Source: Phycisphaerales bacterium (GTDB lineage: Bacteria > Planctomycetota > Phycisphaerae > Phycisphaerales > SM1A02). From it: a DNA stretch of 37,404 nucleotides. The stretch lies in assembly GCA_028823105.1 (NCBI GenBank), contig JAPKCC010000023.1, forward strand, positions 1 through 37,404, written 5' to 3'. Numbering within the stretch: the first letter of the stretch is position 1; each line of letters begins with the position of its first letter. The position numbers and the translations under genes are program-made. The notes below the pieces were generated by a model that made no database searches, was not told the DNA's origin, and saw nothing but the letters and a program-made list of their open reading frames with translations. This document shows positions 17,567 to 26,743 of the stretch, piece after piece.

Positions 17567-19075
17567 TCAGTTCGTGTCCGACGGTGGTGTGATCCCACGC
17601 CCCCACCGGCGGACCATGTTCTCAAGCATCCGCTTGGCGCGGGCGTCGGGTTCTCCCGCAGGTATCCGCAAGCGACCGGTTCGGGTCACCACCACCGGCC
17701 GGGTCATCGCAAGTAGGCCTTCGGTTCCTCGGCTGCTCCCCCACCCGCTGCCGCCTACCGGCGAAAGCGCCGCCGCGGGATGCGCACTGGGAATGACGGA
17801 GTCGTTGATGGTGACGAGTCCGCATCCGAGCGCGGAAATCAATCGATCGACTCGATGTCGATTCGCGGTGAAGACACTGGTGGCAAGGTGCTTCCCGCCC
17901 CGCCGATGCATGGCCAGAAGCTCGGCTTCGGTTCGCCAGGCACGGACGACCAGCAAGGGCCCGAAGTGCTCGGCGTCGAAGGCTTCCGCGTCGAGCGGGC
18001 AGTCGAGAATGACCTGTGGTCGCACCCGCCGTCCGTCTGCCGGATCGGCCACCAGGGCGGCGGGTCGGCCGCCACGTTGGATCGCATCTTCGACGAGTCC
18101 GCGATGGCGATCCGCCGCCGCGGCGTCGATGAGATTTCGCATCCCAGCGCCCGCCGCAAGCGGAACCAGCGCCGCAGCGAATGCCGCATGCCGGTCCGCA
18201 TGGACCAGTACTCGCCGCGGGGCCATGCAGGTCTGGCCGGCATTCATCGTCACAGACGCCCAGATGCTGCGAGCAGCGACAACCGGATCGGCATCGTCCA
18301 AGACAATCGCGGAATCACAGCCGGAGAGTTCAAGCGTGGTGGGAAGCAGTCGTCCAGCCGCCGACTCCGCCACCAATGTGCCAACCGCAGTTGAACCGGT
18401 GAAGACAACATGGTCGAGATGAGGTTCCTGCAGCAGTCGGCCACCGGCCATCCGATCCGACGACGTCACCACCATGTCCTCGCGGGGTAATCCGGCCGCC
18501 CGTGCGAGTTCGACGAGTCGACGCTGGGTCTTCGGCGATCGCTCGCTGGGCTTGACGACCACTTGATTCCCCCCGACGACCGCCTGAACGATCTGGATGC
18601 CGAGGAGTTGAATGGGATAGTTCCAAGTACCGATGATGCCCACTCGACCCAGCGGAACCCGTCTCACCAAGCCGCGTGTTCCCAGAAGCCACCATGGCCG
18701 GCCCGGAAGGCGGCGGTCTTTGAGGATGCGACCTGCTCGCCGTGCGTGCCAGCGGCAGGATGCGATCAGGGGCATCAGCTCCGCAGTGATCGTCTCCCAA
18801 GACGGTTTTCCGACTTCAGATTCGGCCAGCGAAGAGAGCGTCTCGAGATCCGCCGCCACCAATCGGCCGAAACGACTCGCCCACGCTCGACGCAATCGGG
18901 ACCCCGGGTCACCGAGGCCTCCGTTCACTTCTGCACGTCGGGTCGTTTGAGGGAGATCGGAGCTGGTCGTCGAATCAGCGGACTCAGCATCCACGGCGAG
19001 ATCCACCGCGTTTTGCAGTGTCGACGCTCGATCCGTTCGGGTTGCCGGTTGGTTGATGGTCGTCTCCGGGGGCAT
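17567..19075 (-). CDS. Aldehyde dehydrogenase, likely carotenoid aldehyde oxidation (AldH/CrtNc-like)
   Basis: A 502-residue NAD(P)+-dependent aldehyde dehydrogenase. Key parts are the nucleotide-fold IIGTWNYP segment, VVVKPSERSP, the FTGSTAVG Gly motif, catalytic base E249 in LELSG and nucleophile C283 in NAGQTCMAP. The C-terminus is basic and Arg-rich with some hydrophobic character (RMLENMVRRWG), which may aid membrane association. In C30 carotenoid loci an enzyme of this family oxidises a terminal aldehyde to carboxylate before glycosylation, and position as first gene of the minus arm fits that. A general ALDH role cannot be excluded. The start at 19075 (ATG, GGAG 7 nt upstream) is preferred to an upstream TTG at 19105. 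Confidence 0.9.
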   Translation of the reverse strand: MPPETTINQPATRTDRASTLQNAVDLAVDAESADSTTSSDLPQTTRRAEVNGGLGDPGSRLRRAWASRFGRLVAADLETLSSLAESEVGKPSWETITAELMPLIASCRWHARRAGRILKDRRLPGRPWWLLGTRGLVRRVPLGRVGIIGTWNYPIQLLGIQIVQAVVGGNQVVVKPSERSPKTQRRLVELARAAGLPREDMVVTSSDRMAGGRLLQEPHLDHVVFTGSTAVGTLVAESAAGRLLPTTLELSGCDSAIVLDDADPVVAARSIWASVTMNAGQTCMAPRRVLVHADRHAAFAAALVPLAAGAGMRNLIDAAAADRHRGLVEDAIQRGGRPAALVADPADGRRVRPQVILDCPLDAEAFDAEHFGPLLVVRAWRTEAELLAMHRRGGKHLATSVFTANRHRVDRLISALGCGLVTINDSVIPSAHPAAALSPVGGSGWGSSRGTEGLLAMTRPVVVTRTGRLRIPAGEPDARAKRMLENMVRRWGRGITPPSDTN

Positions 19076-19126
19076 CGAGGGTCTCCACGGCCCTTTCGAC
19101 CGCAATTAGGTTCGCGAGTAGTCTAC

Positions 19127-19144
19127 AAACGGATTCGTTTTTTT
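19127..19144. promoter_or_regulatory. Short inverted repeat in the divergent carotenoid promoter region
   Basis: AAACG-GATT-CGTTT (19127-19140) runs into four more T, in the 134-bp gap between the two diverging carotenoid arms. It could be an operator half-site pair or a weak hairpin. No convincing -35/-10 pair was found for either arm. Confidence 0.3.
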
Positions 19145-19209
19145 CTGCGTTCTTCGGCCACGACAGGCGCTTTTCGCATCCAGAAGTGATCTCAGACGAA
19201 ACGGTTGCC

Positions 19210-20793
19210 ATGATCGCCCCTCTCTCGCACTCGACATCCGCCGAACGGCCGAATATCGCCATCATCGGTGCCGGACCCGGGGGTCTCGCCGCCGGCATGC
19301 TTCTGGCTCGCGCCGGAGCCGCGGTGACGATCCATGAGGCGCAACCTGTCATCGGTGGGCGGACACGACGCACCGTCGTCGGCGACCACGCCTTCGATAC
19401 CGGGCCCACGTTCTTCATGATGCCCTGGGTGCTTGAAGAGATCTTCTCCGCCTGTGACCGCCGCCTGTCCGACTACGCAGACCTGCATCGCCTCGATCCG
19501 ATGTACCGGCTCTTGATCGGCAGACCTGACCAGGAGCCTCTGCAGATCGATGCAACGCAGGATGTGGAACGCATGGCCGCGACCCTCGATGCCATCGAAC
19601 CCGGAGAAGGCTCCGCGTTTCGTCGATTCATGCATGACAATCGACGGAAGCTCGAACTGATGACGCCGATTCTTCGCCGGCCGATCCGGTCCCCGCTTGA
19701 TCTTCTACGGATGGACACCCTGAAGGCCGGTCCCTCGATCAAACCATGGCAATCCGTCCATGGCCACCTCTCCGGGTACTTCAAGAACGAACACATCAGA
19801 CTGGCGCTCTCGTTCCAGAGCAAGTACCTCGGCATGAGCCCGTTCGAGTGCCCGAGCCTGTTCTCGATTCTCCCGTTTATCGAGTACGAGTACGGCGTCT
19901 GGCACCCCAAGGGTGGGTGTAACGAGTTGATCGCCGCGATGGCGAACGTCTTCACGGAGCTCGGCGGTCAGATCCACGTCGACGATCCCGTCGAAGGCAT
20001 CGAATTCGATGGCCGAAGAGCGACCGGTGTCCGGTCTCGAACCGGCGTCCATCGATACGACGAGATCGTGGTCAACGCGGATGCGACGTGGGCCCTGAAG
20101 AATCTGATTCCCGCGGGCCTTCGTCGAAAATGGTCCGACCCGAAGGTTGATTCCAAGAAGTACTCCTGCAGCACCTTCATGCTGTATCTCGGCGTCGAAG
20201 GCGAGGTCGATCTACCGCATCACACGATCTACACCTCCACGACCTATCGCGAGAACCTCGATGACATCGGGGCGGGGCGTCTGACCGACGACGCTTCGAC
20301 GTATCTCCACAATCCCTCCGCCATCGATCCGAGCCTGGCCCCTGCAGGATGCAGTTCGCTCTACGTGCTGGTTCCGACGCCCAATGATCGGGCCGACATC
20401 GACTGGAATTCCGAGGGCCCGGCACTTCGAAACGCGACGCTCAAGAAGCTCGAATCAGTGTTCGGCATCGAGGGTCTCCGCGATCGAATCAGAGTCGAGA
20501 AGATGGTGACGCCCGCCGACTGGGCCGCCGAACGAATCAACCATGGTGCCACGTTCAACCTCGCGCACGGCCTGGATCAGATGCTCCATCGGCGACCACA
20601 GCACAAACTCGAGGAAGTCGACGGCGTCTGGATGGTCGGGGGTGGAACCCACCCGGGCTCCGGCCTCCCCGTCATCTTCCTCTCGTCCCAGATCACCGCG
20701 GGCCTCCTGTGCGAGCGGTACGGGCTCCAGACACCGCATGCGTGGCAGCCGCTCGCCGAGGCAATCGGCGCGGGCGAGCCCAGTTCGTCGTAG
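19210..20793 (+). CDS. CrtI/CrtN-family carotenoid desaturase or oxidase (plus arm)
   Basis: A 527-residue FAD-dependent oxidoreductase of the phytoene-desaturase superfamily: IAIIGAGPGGLAAGMLLARAG with IHEAQPVIGGRT at the N-terminus, DTGPTFFMMPWVL near residue 65, and the C-terminal flavin motif VWMVGGGTHPGSGLPVIFLSS. It is clearly distinct from the minus-arm paralogue, so the locus has two enzymes that could split desaturation and terminal oxidation between them (CrtN/CrtP-like). Which does what is not determinable here. The start at 19210 (ATG) is chosen over a GTG at 19186; neither has a strong ribosome site. The stop is only 9 nt from the tryptophan dioxygenase start, implying co-transcription. 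Confidence 0.92.
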   Translation: MIAPLSHSTSAERPNIAIIGAGPGGLAAGMLLARAGAAVTIHEAQPVIGGRTRRTVVGDHAFDTGPTFFMMPWVLEEIFSACDRRLSDYADLHRLDPMYRLLIGRPDQEPLQIDATQDVERMAATLDAIEPGEGSAFRRFMHDNRRKLELMTPILRRPIRSPLDLLRMDTLKAGPSIKPWQSVHGHLSGYFKNEHIRLALSFQSKYLGMSPFECPSLFSILPFIEYEYGVWHPKGGCNELIAAMANVFTELGGQIHVDDPVEGIEFDGRRATGVRSRTGVHRYDEIVVNADATWALKNLIPAGLRRKWSDPKVDSKKYSCSTFMLYLGVEGEVDLPHHTIYTSTTYRENLDDIGAGRLTDDASTYLHNPSAIDPSLAPAGCSSLYVLVPTPNDRADIDWNSEGPALRNATLKKLESVFGIEGLRDRIRVEKMVTPADWAAERINHGATFNLAHGLDQMLHRRPQHKLEEVDGVWMVGGGTHPGSGLPVIFLSSQITAGLLCERYGLQTPHAWQPLAEAIGAGEPSSS

Positions 20794-20802
20794 CATTCCG
20801 GC

Positions 20803-21585
20803 GTGGAACTTACTTACGCCAGCTATCTTCGCATTCCCCAACTCCTCTCGCTGCAGGTGCCCGAATCGGATGGGCCCGAGCACGATGAGATGTTGTTCAT
20901 CATCATCCATCAGGTCTACGAACTCTGGTTCAAGCAACAGATCCACGAGAGCGAGGGACTCCGACATCGCCTCGATGCGGGCGACCTCGACGGTGCCGCC
21001 ACCACGCTTGATCGAATTCTCACCATTTTGAAGACGATGGTGAAACAGATCGACATTCTGGAGACCATGACGCCCGTCTCGTTCCTCTCCTTCCGGTCGT
21101 TCCTCGCGAACTCGAGCGGCTTCCAGTCGGCCCAGTTCCGCGAGTGGGAGTTCATGCTCGGGTACAAGCGACCCGGACCATTGAAGAACTACGCCTCGGA
21201 CAGCCCCGAGCATGCGGCCCTCGAACGCCGTCTGGCCGAGCCTTCGATCTGGTGCTCCTTGCTCCAGTTCCTTCGCTCAACGGGCGTGTCCGTTCCAGAC
21301 GAACTCCTCAAGGCTCCGATCGACGCGGCGACCGCATCGTGCCCCGAGTTCCAGCCCGAATTGATTCGCATCTACCGCGAGAATCCGACCTTGCGAAATC
21401 TCTGCGAGCGGTTCGTCGACCTCGACGAAGGCGTTCAGGAATGGCGTTACCGACACGTCAAGATGGTTGAGAGAACCATCGGGTTCAAACGGGGAACCGG
21501 TGGTTCACCAGGCGTCGCCTACCTCCGTGAAACACTCTTCCGGCCGCTTTTTCCTGATCTCTGGGAAATTCGCACCGAACTGTGA
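20803..21585 (+). CDS. kynA: Tryptophan 2,3-dioxygenase
   Basis: A 260-residue haem dioxygenase that opens the indole ring of L-Trp to N-formylkynurenine, the first step of the kynurenine route. The family residues are present: F32 and the proximal-pocket H36 in EMLFIIIHQVYELW, R113 in GFQSAQFREWEF (Trp carboxylate binding), haem-ligand-type H218 in YRHVKMVERTIG, and GTGGS at 231-235. Length is normal for the bacterial enzyme. The start is GTG at 20803, without an obvious Shine-Dalgarno, 9 nt after the carotenoid gene, so translation may be coupled. No kynurenine formamidase or kynureninase is nearby, so degradation or NAD synthesis cannot be assigned. Confidence 0.96.
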   Translation: MELTYASYLRIPQLLSLQVPESDGPEHDEMLFIIIHQVYELWFKQQIHESEGLRHRLDAGDLDGAATTLDRILTILKTMVKQIDILETMTPVSFLSFRSFLANSSGFQSAQFREWEFMLGYKRPGPLKNYASDSPEHAALERRLAEPSIWCSLLQFLRSTGVSVPDELLKAPIDAATASCPEFQPELIRIYRENPTLRNLCERFVDLDEGVQEWRYRHVKMVERTIGFKRGTGGSPGVAYLRETLFRPLFPDLWEIRTEL

Positions 21586-21689
21586 CCGCCCCGTGCCTCG
21601 CGGCCCATCCACGGATGCTCGCGGGACGTCCGTCGTCATGCGTTCGATGATCCAGTCGTCGAGTTCGAGGTCGACTCAGGACATTCCGG

Positions 21690-24600
21690 TCACCGGGTGA
21701 TACCGCCTTCGCCACCGAGAATTCGAATTCGTCCGGTCCGAAGATCCCACTGAACTCGTTCGGCCCGAATGGGGGTCGCGGCGCCCTTGGACTGAACGGT
21801 CACGACCCGGCCCGGGCTGGCCCGAAGCATCGCGATCTGAGTGTCGACGTTGTAGTCAAACTCCTGACATTCGATGTCGTGATCTGGGGTGCGGACGAAG
21901 ACGCGACCGATGCCTCGCACTCGAACCAGCTCTGCCGGTCCGCCGAGCTCCACGCCAGCAGCCAACACTTCCTTCTCCTGCGCCTCGTCATCCTTCTTGA
22001 TCGCCTCCGGCGTGCCTTCCGCCACCTTGGACGGCTCGGCATCCGCCACCGGTGATTCTCCGTCCGGTGCTTCAAGATCAGCCTCGGCCCGGTCTTGAGG
22101 ACGTTCGATCGTGACTTCGAATCGGTCCGCGGTCATCGAGAGCGTGTCGGCAGGATCGATGCCCGCATGAAGGACTTCGACGTCGCGCTCCATGATCACG
22201 AGGTACCGATCATCGACCTCGCGATTCATGGTCATCCGCCTGGCCCAGCGGAACCGGCTTGTCCCATCGATGCCGAATCCGGCGGTCGATGCGGTGCCCC
22301 GCTCGGCCTTGGGACTCGATGCAACGGGATCGTGCACGAGTAATCCCCCTGGACCGTCGACCAATGCCTCTCTTGACGCGACCGTGTATTCGACGTGATC
22401 GCCGTTCACCCGAAAGAGCCGGGGATCTCCCCGCCGGGCGGCGCTGTTCCAAGTTCGACTTTCCAGGACCGCCTCGCCCCGAGCGATCAATCGATCGAGT
22501 TTCTTGCCACCGTCCCTGGCGAGTAGCCCCTGGTCACGTTCGCCGGCTGGACGAACACCGCCGACCTCATTGGAGAGGTCGAGCGAGATGCGTCGAGCAT
22601 CGAGCCGGTCGCTGGTCATCGGGTCGGGCGTGCTTCGGACGCGGACATCACCTTCGAGATCGAGTCGGCCACCGCCCTGATTGGCGGCCTCGTTGTACAA
22701 CATCGACTGCGACCAGGTCGCTGCCAGAGATGTCCGAGTGGGCGGCGAAGGCCGGTCGATTCGCCCCTTCGACTCCGGAACGACGCTCTTGTCGTAATAC
22801 CTAAATCGACCCGGACCCGTACCTCGAACGGTGCGTGAGACGTCGTCGAACTGGACGTCTCGAAGACGGTCGGCGACCACGTTGGCGCGAAGCACCATCA
22901 CATCGTCACCTTCCAGTTGCAGCGTCCGATTGACCCCGTCACCCTTGAGTCGATCCGCGAAGACGCGGGCTCCCTCTTCCAGCCTGACCTGGACACCGTC
23001 TGCGGCATCGACAGTCGTGATTTCCACGGCGCCCACGTCGCCGCCTGCAAGTTCTCCAGTGATTCCCGTCGTCGCCGCGGCATCATTCTCGTCTTCGGCA
23101 CGAGGTCGGAATCGAACCACCAGCCGATTCGTCCAAAGCGTCTGACCGGGATCACTCGCTTCGACCTCGCCTTCCGCCACCATTGCGGTCGGAATGGTTC
23201 GCCCGTCTTCGGTTCGTCCCAGTGCCAGATCGATCGAAGTCGCCTCAAGCGAACCGATTTCCCCGACCCGATCCACCCGGGCGCCACCGGTCGCGAGAAT
23301 GCGTTCGATGGCCTCGCCATCGCCGCCCTCGGCGAATTCCACGACGAGCGCGTCGGAACCTAGTTTGAAGTTGTCACTCGCGACCTTGACGTCCCCGCGG
23401 AAGCGAGCCTGCTCCAGTCGTCCGTCTTCCTGAAGGTCATCAAAGTCGAGATCGACTCCGCCTTCCCAGATGATCTCCAGTCGGGGCGAGCCGGTTTCTA
23501 CCGGCGGATCATCCTGTCGAATCGCGGAGACCGCAGCGAAGGCGACCGCATGCTCCGCGCCGGGACCGGCCGCGAGCAGTGTCTTCATGCCCATCGCGTA
23601 GAGGTCGGCGGCGCTGCGGAAGGCGGATTGCACCCGCATCGCCCCGTCGTCTTCGAATCGCATTCGACCGGCGCCTACGAGCCCGCCCTCTCCATCGGCT
23701 CTCACCATCCAGAAACGCCCGCCTTCCAACGCAAAGCGCGGGCTCTCGATGATCAGCGGGTGTCGGTCGTCACCGATCAGATCGATTCGTTCGGACTGCG
23801 TGCGGTACTCCAGCCGGGCACAGGATCCAGTGGCGTCGTTGCCCTCGTCCGCCAGGGTGATTCCATCACCCGAAATCGACTCGATCACCACCTCGGCATC
23901 CGCCCGGCTCTTCATTCGAACCGCCGCATCCGGATCCGGCACCATCACCAGACGACCGGAAAAATGTACGCGGACCATCGCCGAGTCGGGCTCATCGAAC
24001 CTGGTCGCACGCACCGGACCGTAGGTCATCGCAGAGACGGAAATGAGGCTCGACGCAGTCAGAGGCATCGCCGACGCCGGAGCCGGCGGAACCGGGGAAA
24101 CCGATGCAAAAGATGCGTCGAGTCCGCCTTCACCCATCGCAAACGTGGCGACGAGCCGATCACCTTCGACCGTGCTGCGGGTGGCGACGCCGTCGGCGTC
24201 GAACACGAGTCGTTCGACAAGGACCTCATCCTCCAAGATGAGTCGATACCAAGCGTCGGGGTCGACGGCATCGGCCTTCTGCTGCTCAGTGTCGGTGTCG
24301 CGGTCGCGGTCGATCCGGACCCCGCCCTCGCCGGCATCACGATTCGCAGACCACGCGGACGCATCGGTGACGCCTGCTCGACCGGAAGGGTCTGCTGGAT
24401 CCGCGTTCCGAGCAGGTTCATCTCGAAGGTCCGTCGGCGGACGGTTCGCAGGAACCGATGTCGCGGTCGTTGAGGAAGGCGTCTTTGACGGGCGGATGAT
24501 GATGGGTTCGATCGCTCGTTCCATCGTCAATCGGGCGATTCGTGAGCCATCCGGTTCAAAGAAAATCCGGAGATCCTCTCCCGTGAACGATGCCTCCGAG

Positions 24601-25253
24601 GTCGTGACGCGAACCACGCTGGGACTGTGAATCTCCCCGGCCACCGCGTCATAGTCGGCCTCCTCGGCCTCGATCACCACGGACGGCGTTCGTTGATCCA
24701 GCGGAACATTCAGACCGTCGAGTTGTGGCTCGAAGATGCGGATTCGGACATCGCCCTGAAGCGTTCCGGATTCGATCGCCTGATCTGGCACCCGCATCTT
24801 CCCTTCGATCGCCTGCATCTCAACGATGCGGCCGTTCGACGGGTGAAGCCTGGCCCACGGACGATCCATGTCGACCCAGGAGTCGGGGAGCGGGTCGATC
24901 CGAACGGCGCCGTACTCTTGCGCAAGACGCCCGTCCTGACCGGCCACCTGTACGGATGCTCCATCTCGCAACGTGGCCATCACGTCACGGTCGAGATCGG
25001 TCGCCGGACGCGAAAGTTCGTCGGCGGTCGGCACCGACGGCACGGCGATGCGATCGAGATCGACCGTTCGCTTCAGAGTCGACGTCCCGCCCGGGCGATC
25101 AAGTCGCCAAACCACGACGATGAGCACTACGGCGACCAGGACGCCAACGCCGATCAGGAGAAGTGGACCTCTTCCGGCAACCCCACGTCGGTGACCCGGC
25201 TGACGAGATTCCACTGCAGTAAATGATCTATTTATTCCGGTTTCGATCCGCAT
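21690..25253 (-). CDS. Very large LptC/OstA-like LPS transport protein
   Basis: About 1187 residues. One N-terminal TM (about residues 24-46, GPLLLIGVGVLVAVVLIVVVW) is followed by a long periplasmic region that is almost entirely beta-strand repeats of the OstA/LptA-LptC kind (for example VVIEAEEADYDAVAGEIHSPSVVRVTTSEASF, here cited in part only by its start VVIEAEEADYD; also VRLEEGARVFADRL, LEGDVRVRS, MERDVEVLHAG). E. coli LptC and LptA are each under 200 residues, so this may merge membrane-anchor and bridge functions in one chain (inference). The gene directly follows kdsC by 34 nt, the same order as kdsC-lptC in E. coli, which supports the call. The start at 25253 has GGAGG 5 nt upstream. 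A Ser/Ala/Asp-rich linker lies around residues 250-330. No lptB is adjacent. Confidence 0.75.
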   Translation of the reverse strand: MRIETGINRSFTAVESRQPGHRRGVAGRGPLLLIGVGVLVAVVLIVVVWRLDRPGGTSTLKRTVDLDRIAVPSVPTADELSRPATDLDRDVMATLRDGASVQVAGQDGRLAQEYGAVRIDPLPDSWVDMDRPWARLHPSNGRIVEMQAIEGKMRVPDQAIESGTLQGDVRIRIFEPQLDGLNVPLDQRTPSVVIEAEEADYDAVAGEIHSPSVVRVTTSEASFTGEDLRIFFEPDGSRIARLTMERAIEPIIIRPSKTPSSTTATSVPANRPPTDLRDEPARNADPADPSGRAGVTDASAWSANRDAGEGGVRIDRDRDTDTEQQKADAVDPDAWYRLILEDEVLVERLVFDADGVATRSTVEGDRLVATFAMGEGGLDASFASVSPVPPAPASAMPLTASSLISVSAMTYGPVRATRFDEPDSAMVRVHFSGRLVMVPDPDAAVRMKSRADAEVVIESISGDGITLADEGNDATGSCARLEYRTQSERIDLIGDDRHPLIIESPRFALEGGRFWMVRADGEGGLVGAGRMRFEDDGAMRVQSAFRSAADLYAMGMKTLLAAGPGAEHAVAFAAVSAIRQDDPPVETGSPRLEIIWEGGVDLDFDDLQEDGRLEQARFRGDVKVASDNFKLGSDALVVEFAEGGDGEAIERILATGGARVDRVGEIGSLEATSIDLALGRTEDGRTIPTAMVAEGEVEASDPGQTLWTNRLVVRFRPRAEDENDAAATTGITGELAGGDVGAVEITTVDAADGVQVRLEEGARVFADRLKGDGVNRTLQLEGDDVMVLRANVVADRLRDVQFDDVSRTVRGTGPGRFRYYDKSVVPESKGRIDRPSPPTRTSLAATWSQSMLYNEAANQGGGRLDLEGDVRVRSTPDPMTSDRLDARRISLDLSNEVGGVRPAGERDQGLLARDGGKKLDRLIARGEAVLESRTWNSAARRGDPRLFRVNGDHVEYTVASREALVDGPGGLLVHDPVASSPKAERGTASTAGFGIDGTSRFRWARRMTMNREVDDRYLVIMERDVEVLHAGIDPADTLSMTADRFEVTIERPQDRAEADLEAPDGESPVADAEPSKVAEGTPEAIKKDDEAQEKEVLAAGVELGGPAELVRVRGIGRVFVRTPDHDIECQEFDYNVDTQIAMLRASPGRVVTVQSKGAATPIRAERVQWDLRTGRIRILGGEGGITR

Positions 25254-25287
25254 GATCGCCTCCATCAACGCCAATGCCGGCGGGAAC

Positions 25288-25812
25288 TCAAGCCTGGTCG
25301 GTGTAGAAATTTACGGACGCCTCCCAGGCGCCACGGGCTCGAAGAAGTCGCTCGACCACTTCACGAACGGCGCCACGTCCTCCAGGAAGACTCGTGACAT
25401 GACAAGCCACATCGATCACCTCCGGAGCGGCATCCCGCACCGCCACAGGGTAGCCGCACCTGGTCAGGATCGGCAGATCGGGAAGGTCATCACCCACCAT
25501 CGCTGCCTGCGATGCATCAAGGTGCAATGTGTTCAGAAGTTCGTCGAACACCTCCCCCTTCCGGCTCACGCCGTCATGGAGGTGGACGATGCCGAGCTCG
25601 GCCGCTCGTTTTTGAACCGCCGCCCCTTTTCGCCCCGTGATGATGGCGACCTCACCACCGGCCCGCTGCCACATCCGAATGGCCGTGCCGTCACGGACGA
25701 AGAACCGCTTGGTTTCGGTTCCCTGATCATCGAGCAGGATCGACCCATCTGTGAGGACGCCGTCCACATCGAGGCAGAGAAGTTGGATTCGGGCGGGATC
25801 AGGCGTTGGCAT
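25288..25812 (-). CDS. kdsC: 3-deoxy-D-manno-octulosonate 8-phosphate phosphatase
   Basis: A 174-residue HAD-superfamily C0 phosphatase that hydrolyses Kdo-8-phosphate to Kdo for the lipid A inner core. Motif I is LDVDGVLTDG with nucleophile D15 and acid/base D17; motif II is IITGRKG; motif III/IV is MVGDDLPDLP. The size and the missing cap domain match the tetrameric KdsC family. The gene heads a pair with the LptC-like gene, 34 nt apart, and the pair belongs to LPS assembly. Confidence 0.93.
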   Translation of the reverse strand: MPTPDPARIQLLCLDVDGVLTDGSILLDDQGTETKRFFVRDGTAIRMWQRAGGEVAIITGRKGAAVQKRAAELGIVHLHDGVSRKGEVFDELLNTLHLDASQAAMVGDDLPDLPILTRCGYPVAVRDAAPEVIDVACHVTSLPGGRGAVREVVERLLRARGAWEASVNFYTDQA

Positions 25813-25879
25813 GCGGGCATGCTACCCCTGCTCACGCCAGGACATCGAGTTGACCTCGACTTTCAGCCGGTGTCGTGGC

Positions 25880-26743
25880 TCATGCCGGGCGCTTGAGTTG
25901 ACGGGAGAGCCGATGATCGGCAGACATCGCCGCGAGATCCCGAAGACGGTCCGCCACGATCGAAAGATCACCAGGACGACGGGCCGGAGCCTTCTGGAGA
26001 CACGCGTGGACGAGTTCGTCGGCCTCCACGGGAAGATCCGGAAGCAGTCTTCGAAGTGACTCCACCGGCCTCTTGGCGTCGAGCATCTCGGTTGATCCGT
26101 AACGTCCGGTCAACTGCCGGTAGATCGTGGCACCCAGGAGAAAGGCATCCGTGCGGGCGTCGATGATGCCTACCGCGGCCTGCTCCGGCGCCAGAAATCC
26201 GGGTGTTCCTTGGATCCGCGGCTTGCGTTCACCGAGTCGGCACGCTTGGCCGAGATCGATGAGCGTCGCCTGTCCGGTCGCTCCGACCAGGATGTTTCCC
26301 GGCTTGAGGTCGGCATGGGCATACCCGAGCTGGTGGAGATGATGGAGTCCGTCCGCGATCGACGCGAACTGCCTGAAGAGCTCGTGCGGTGTTACCGGAG
26401 GAGCTTCGTCGAGGGGAACGCCATCGACGAAGTCCAGGATCAGTGACACCTCGGTGGTCCGGACGATCTCGCGGTATCGAAGGAGTTTCCGTGCGGATCG
26501 GACCGCTGGATGATTGACTTTCGAGCCGACTTCGTACTCCCGTTCGACCTGCGCCAGGAAACGTCGGGAGGCCGCATCACGGCAGCTCACGTGCTTGAGC
26601 GTGAAGAGGTCTCGGCTCCGCGGATCCGAGACCACATAGAGCCGGCTCGCGGCCCCCTCACCGAGTCGATCGATCACTCGATACCCGTGGATCTCCTTCG
26701 GACTTGTCGCCTGCCTGCTAGGTGTCGCCTGCCTGCTGATCAT
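25880..26743 (-). CDS. Eukaryote-like Ser/Thr protein kinase
   Basis: A 287-residue soluble kinase without a TM or sensor domain. It has the glycine loop GEGAASRLYVV, ATP-anchoring K50 in TLKHV, catalytic D145 in HADLKPGN (N150) and metal-binding D163 in DLG, where the usual form is DFG. The APEQ segment follows. The catalytic loop is HAD rather than HRD, a non-RD type variant. All needed catalytic residues are present, so activity is expected. The start at 26743 is chosen because GGAG lies 6 nt upstream. The first residues contain a repeated SRQAT motif encoded by an 18-bp DNA repeat. It lies 343 nt from a pseudokinase paralogue sharing TLKHV and the VVDRLREL-like tail. Confidence 0.93.
   Translation of the reverse strand: MISRQATPSRQATSPKEIHGYRVIDRLGEGAASRLYVVSDPRSRDLFTLKHVSCRDAASRRFLAQVEREYEVGSKVNHPAVRSARKLLRYREIVRTTEVSLILDFVDGVPLDEAPPVTPHELFRQFASIADGLHHLHQLGYAHADLKPGNILVGATGQATLIDLGQACRLGERKPRIQGTPGFLAPEQAAVGIIDARTDAFLLGATIYRQLTGRYGSTEMLDAKRPVESLRRLLPDLPVEADELVHACLQKAPARRPGDLSIVADRLRDLAAMSADHRLSRQLKRPA
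26705..26737. repeat. 18-bp-period direct repeat within the kinase start
   Basis: A 15-nt identical sequence (TGTCGCCTGCCTGCT) occurs at 26705-26719 and 26723-26737, an 18-bp period that is in frame and gives two SRQAT blocks at the kinase N-terminus. Confidence 0.85.
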
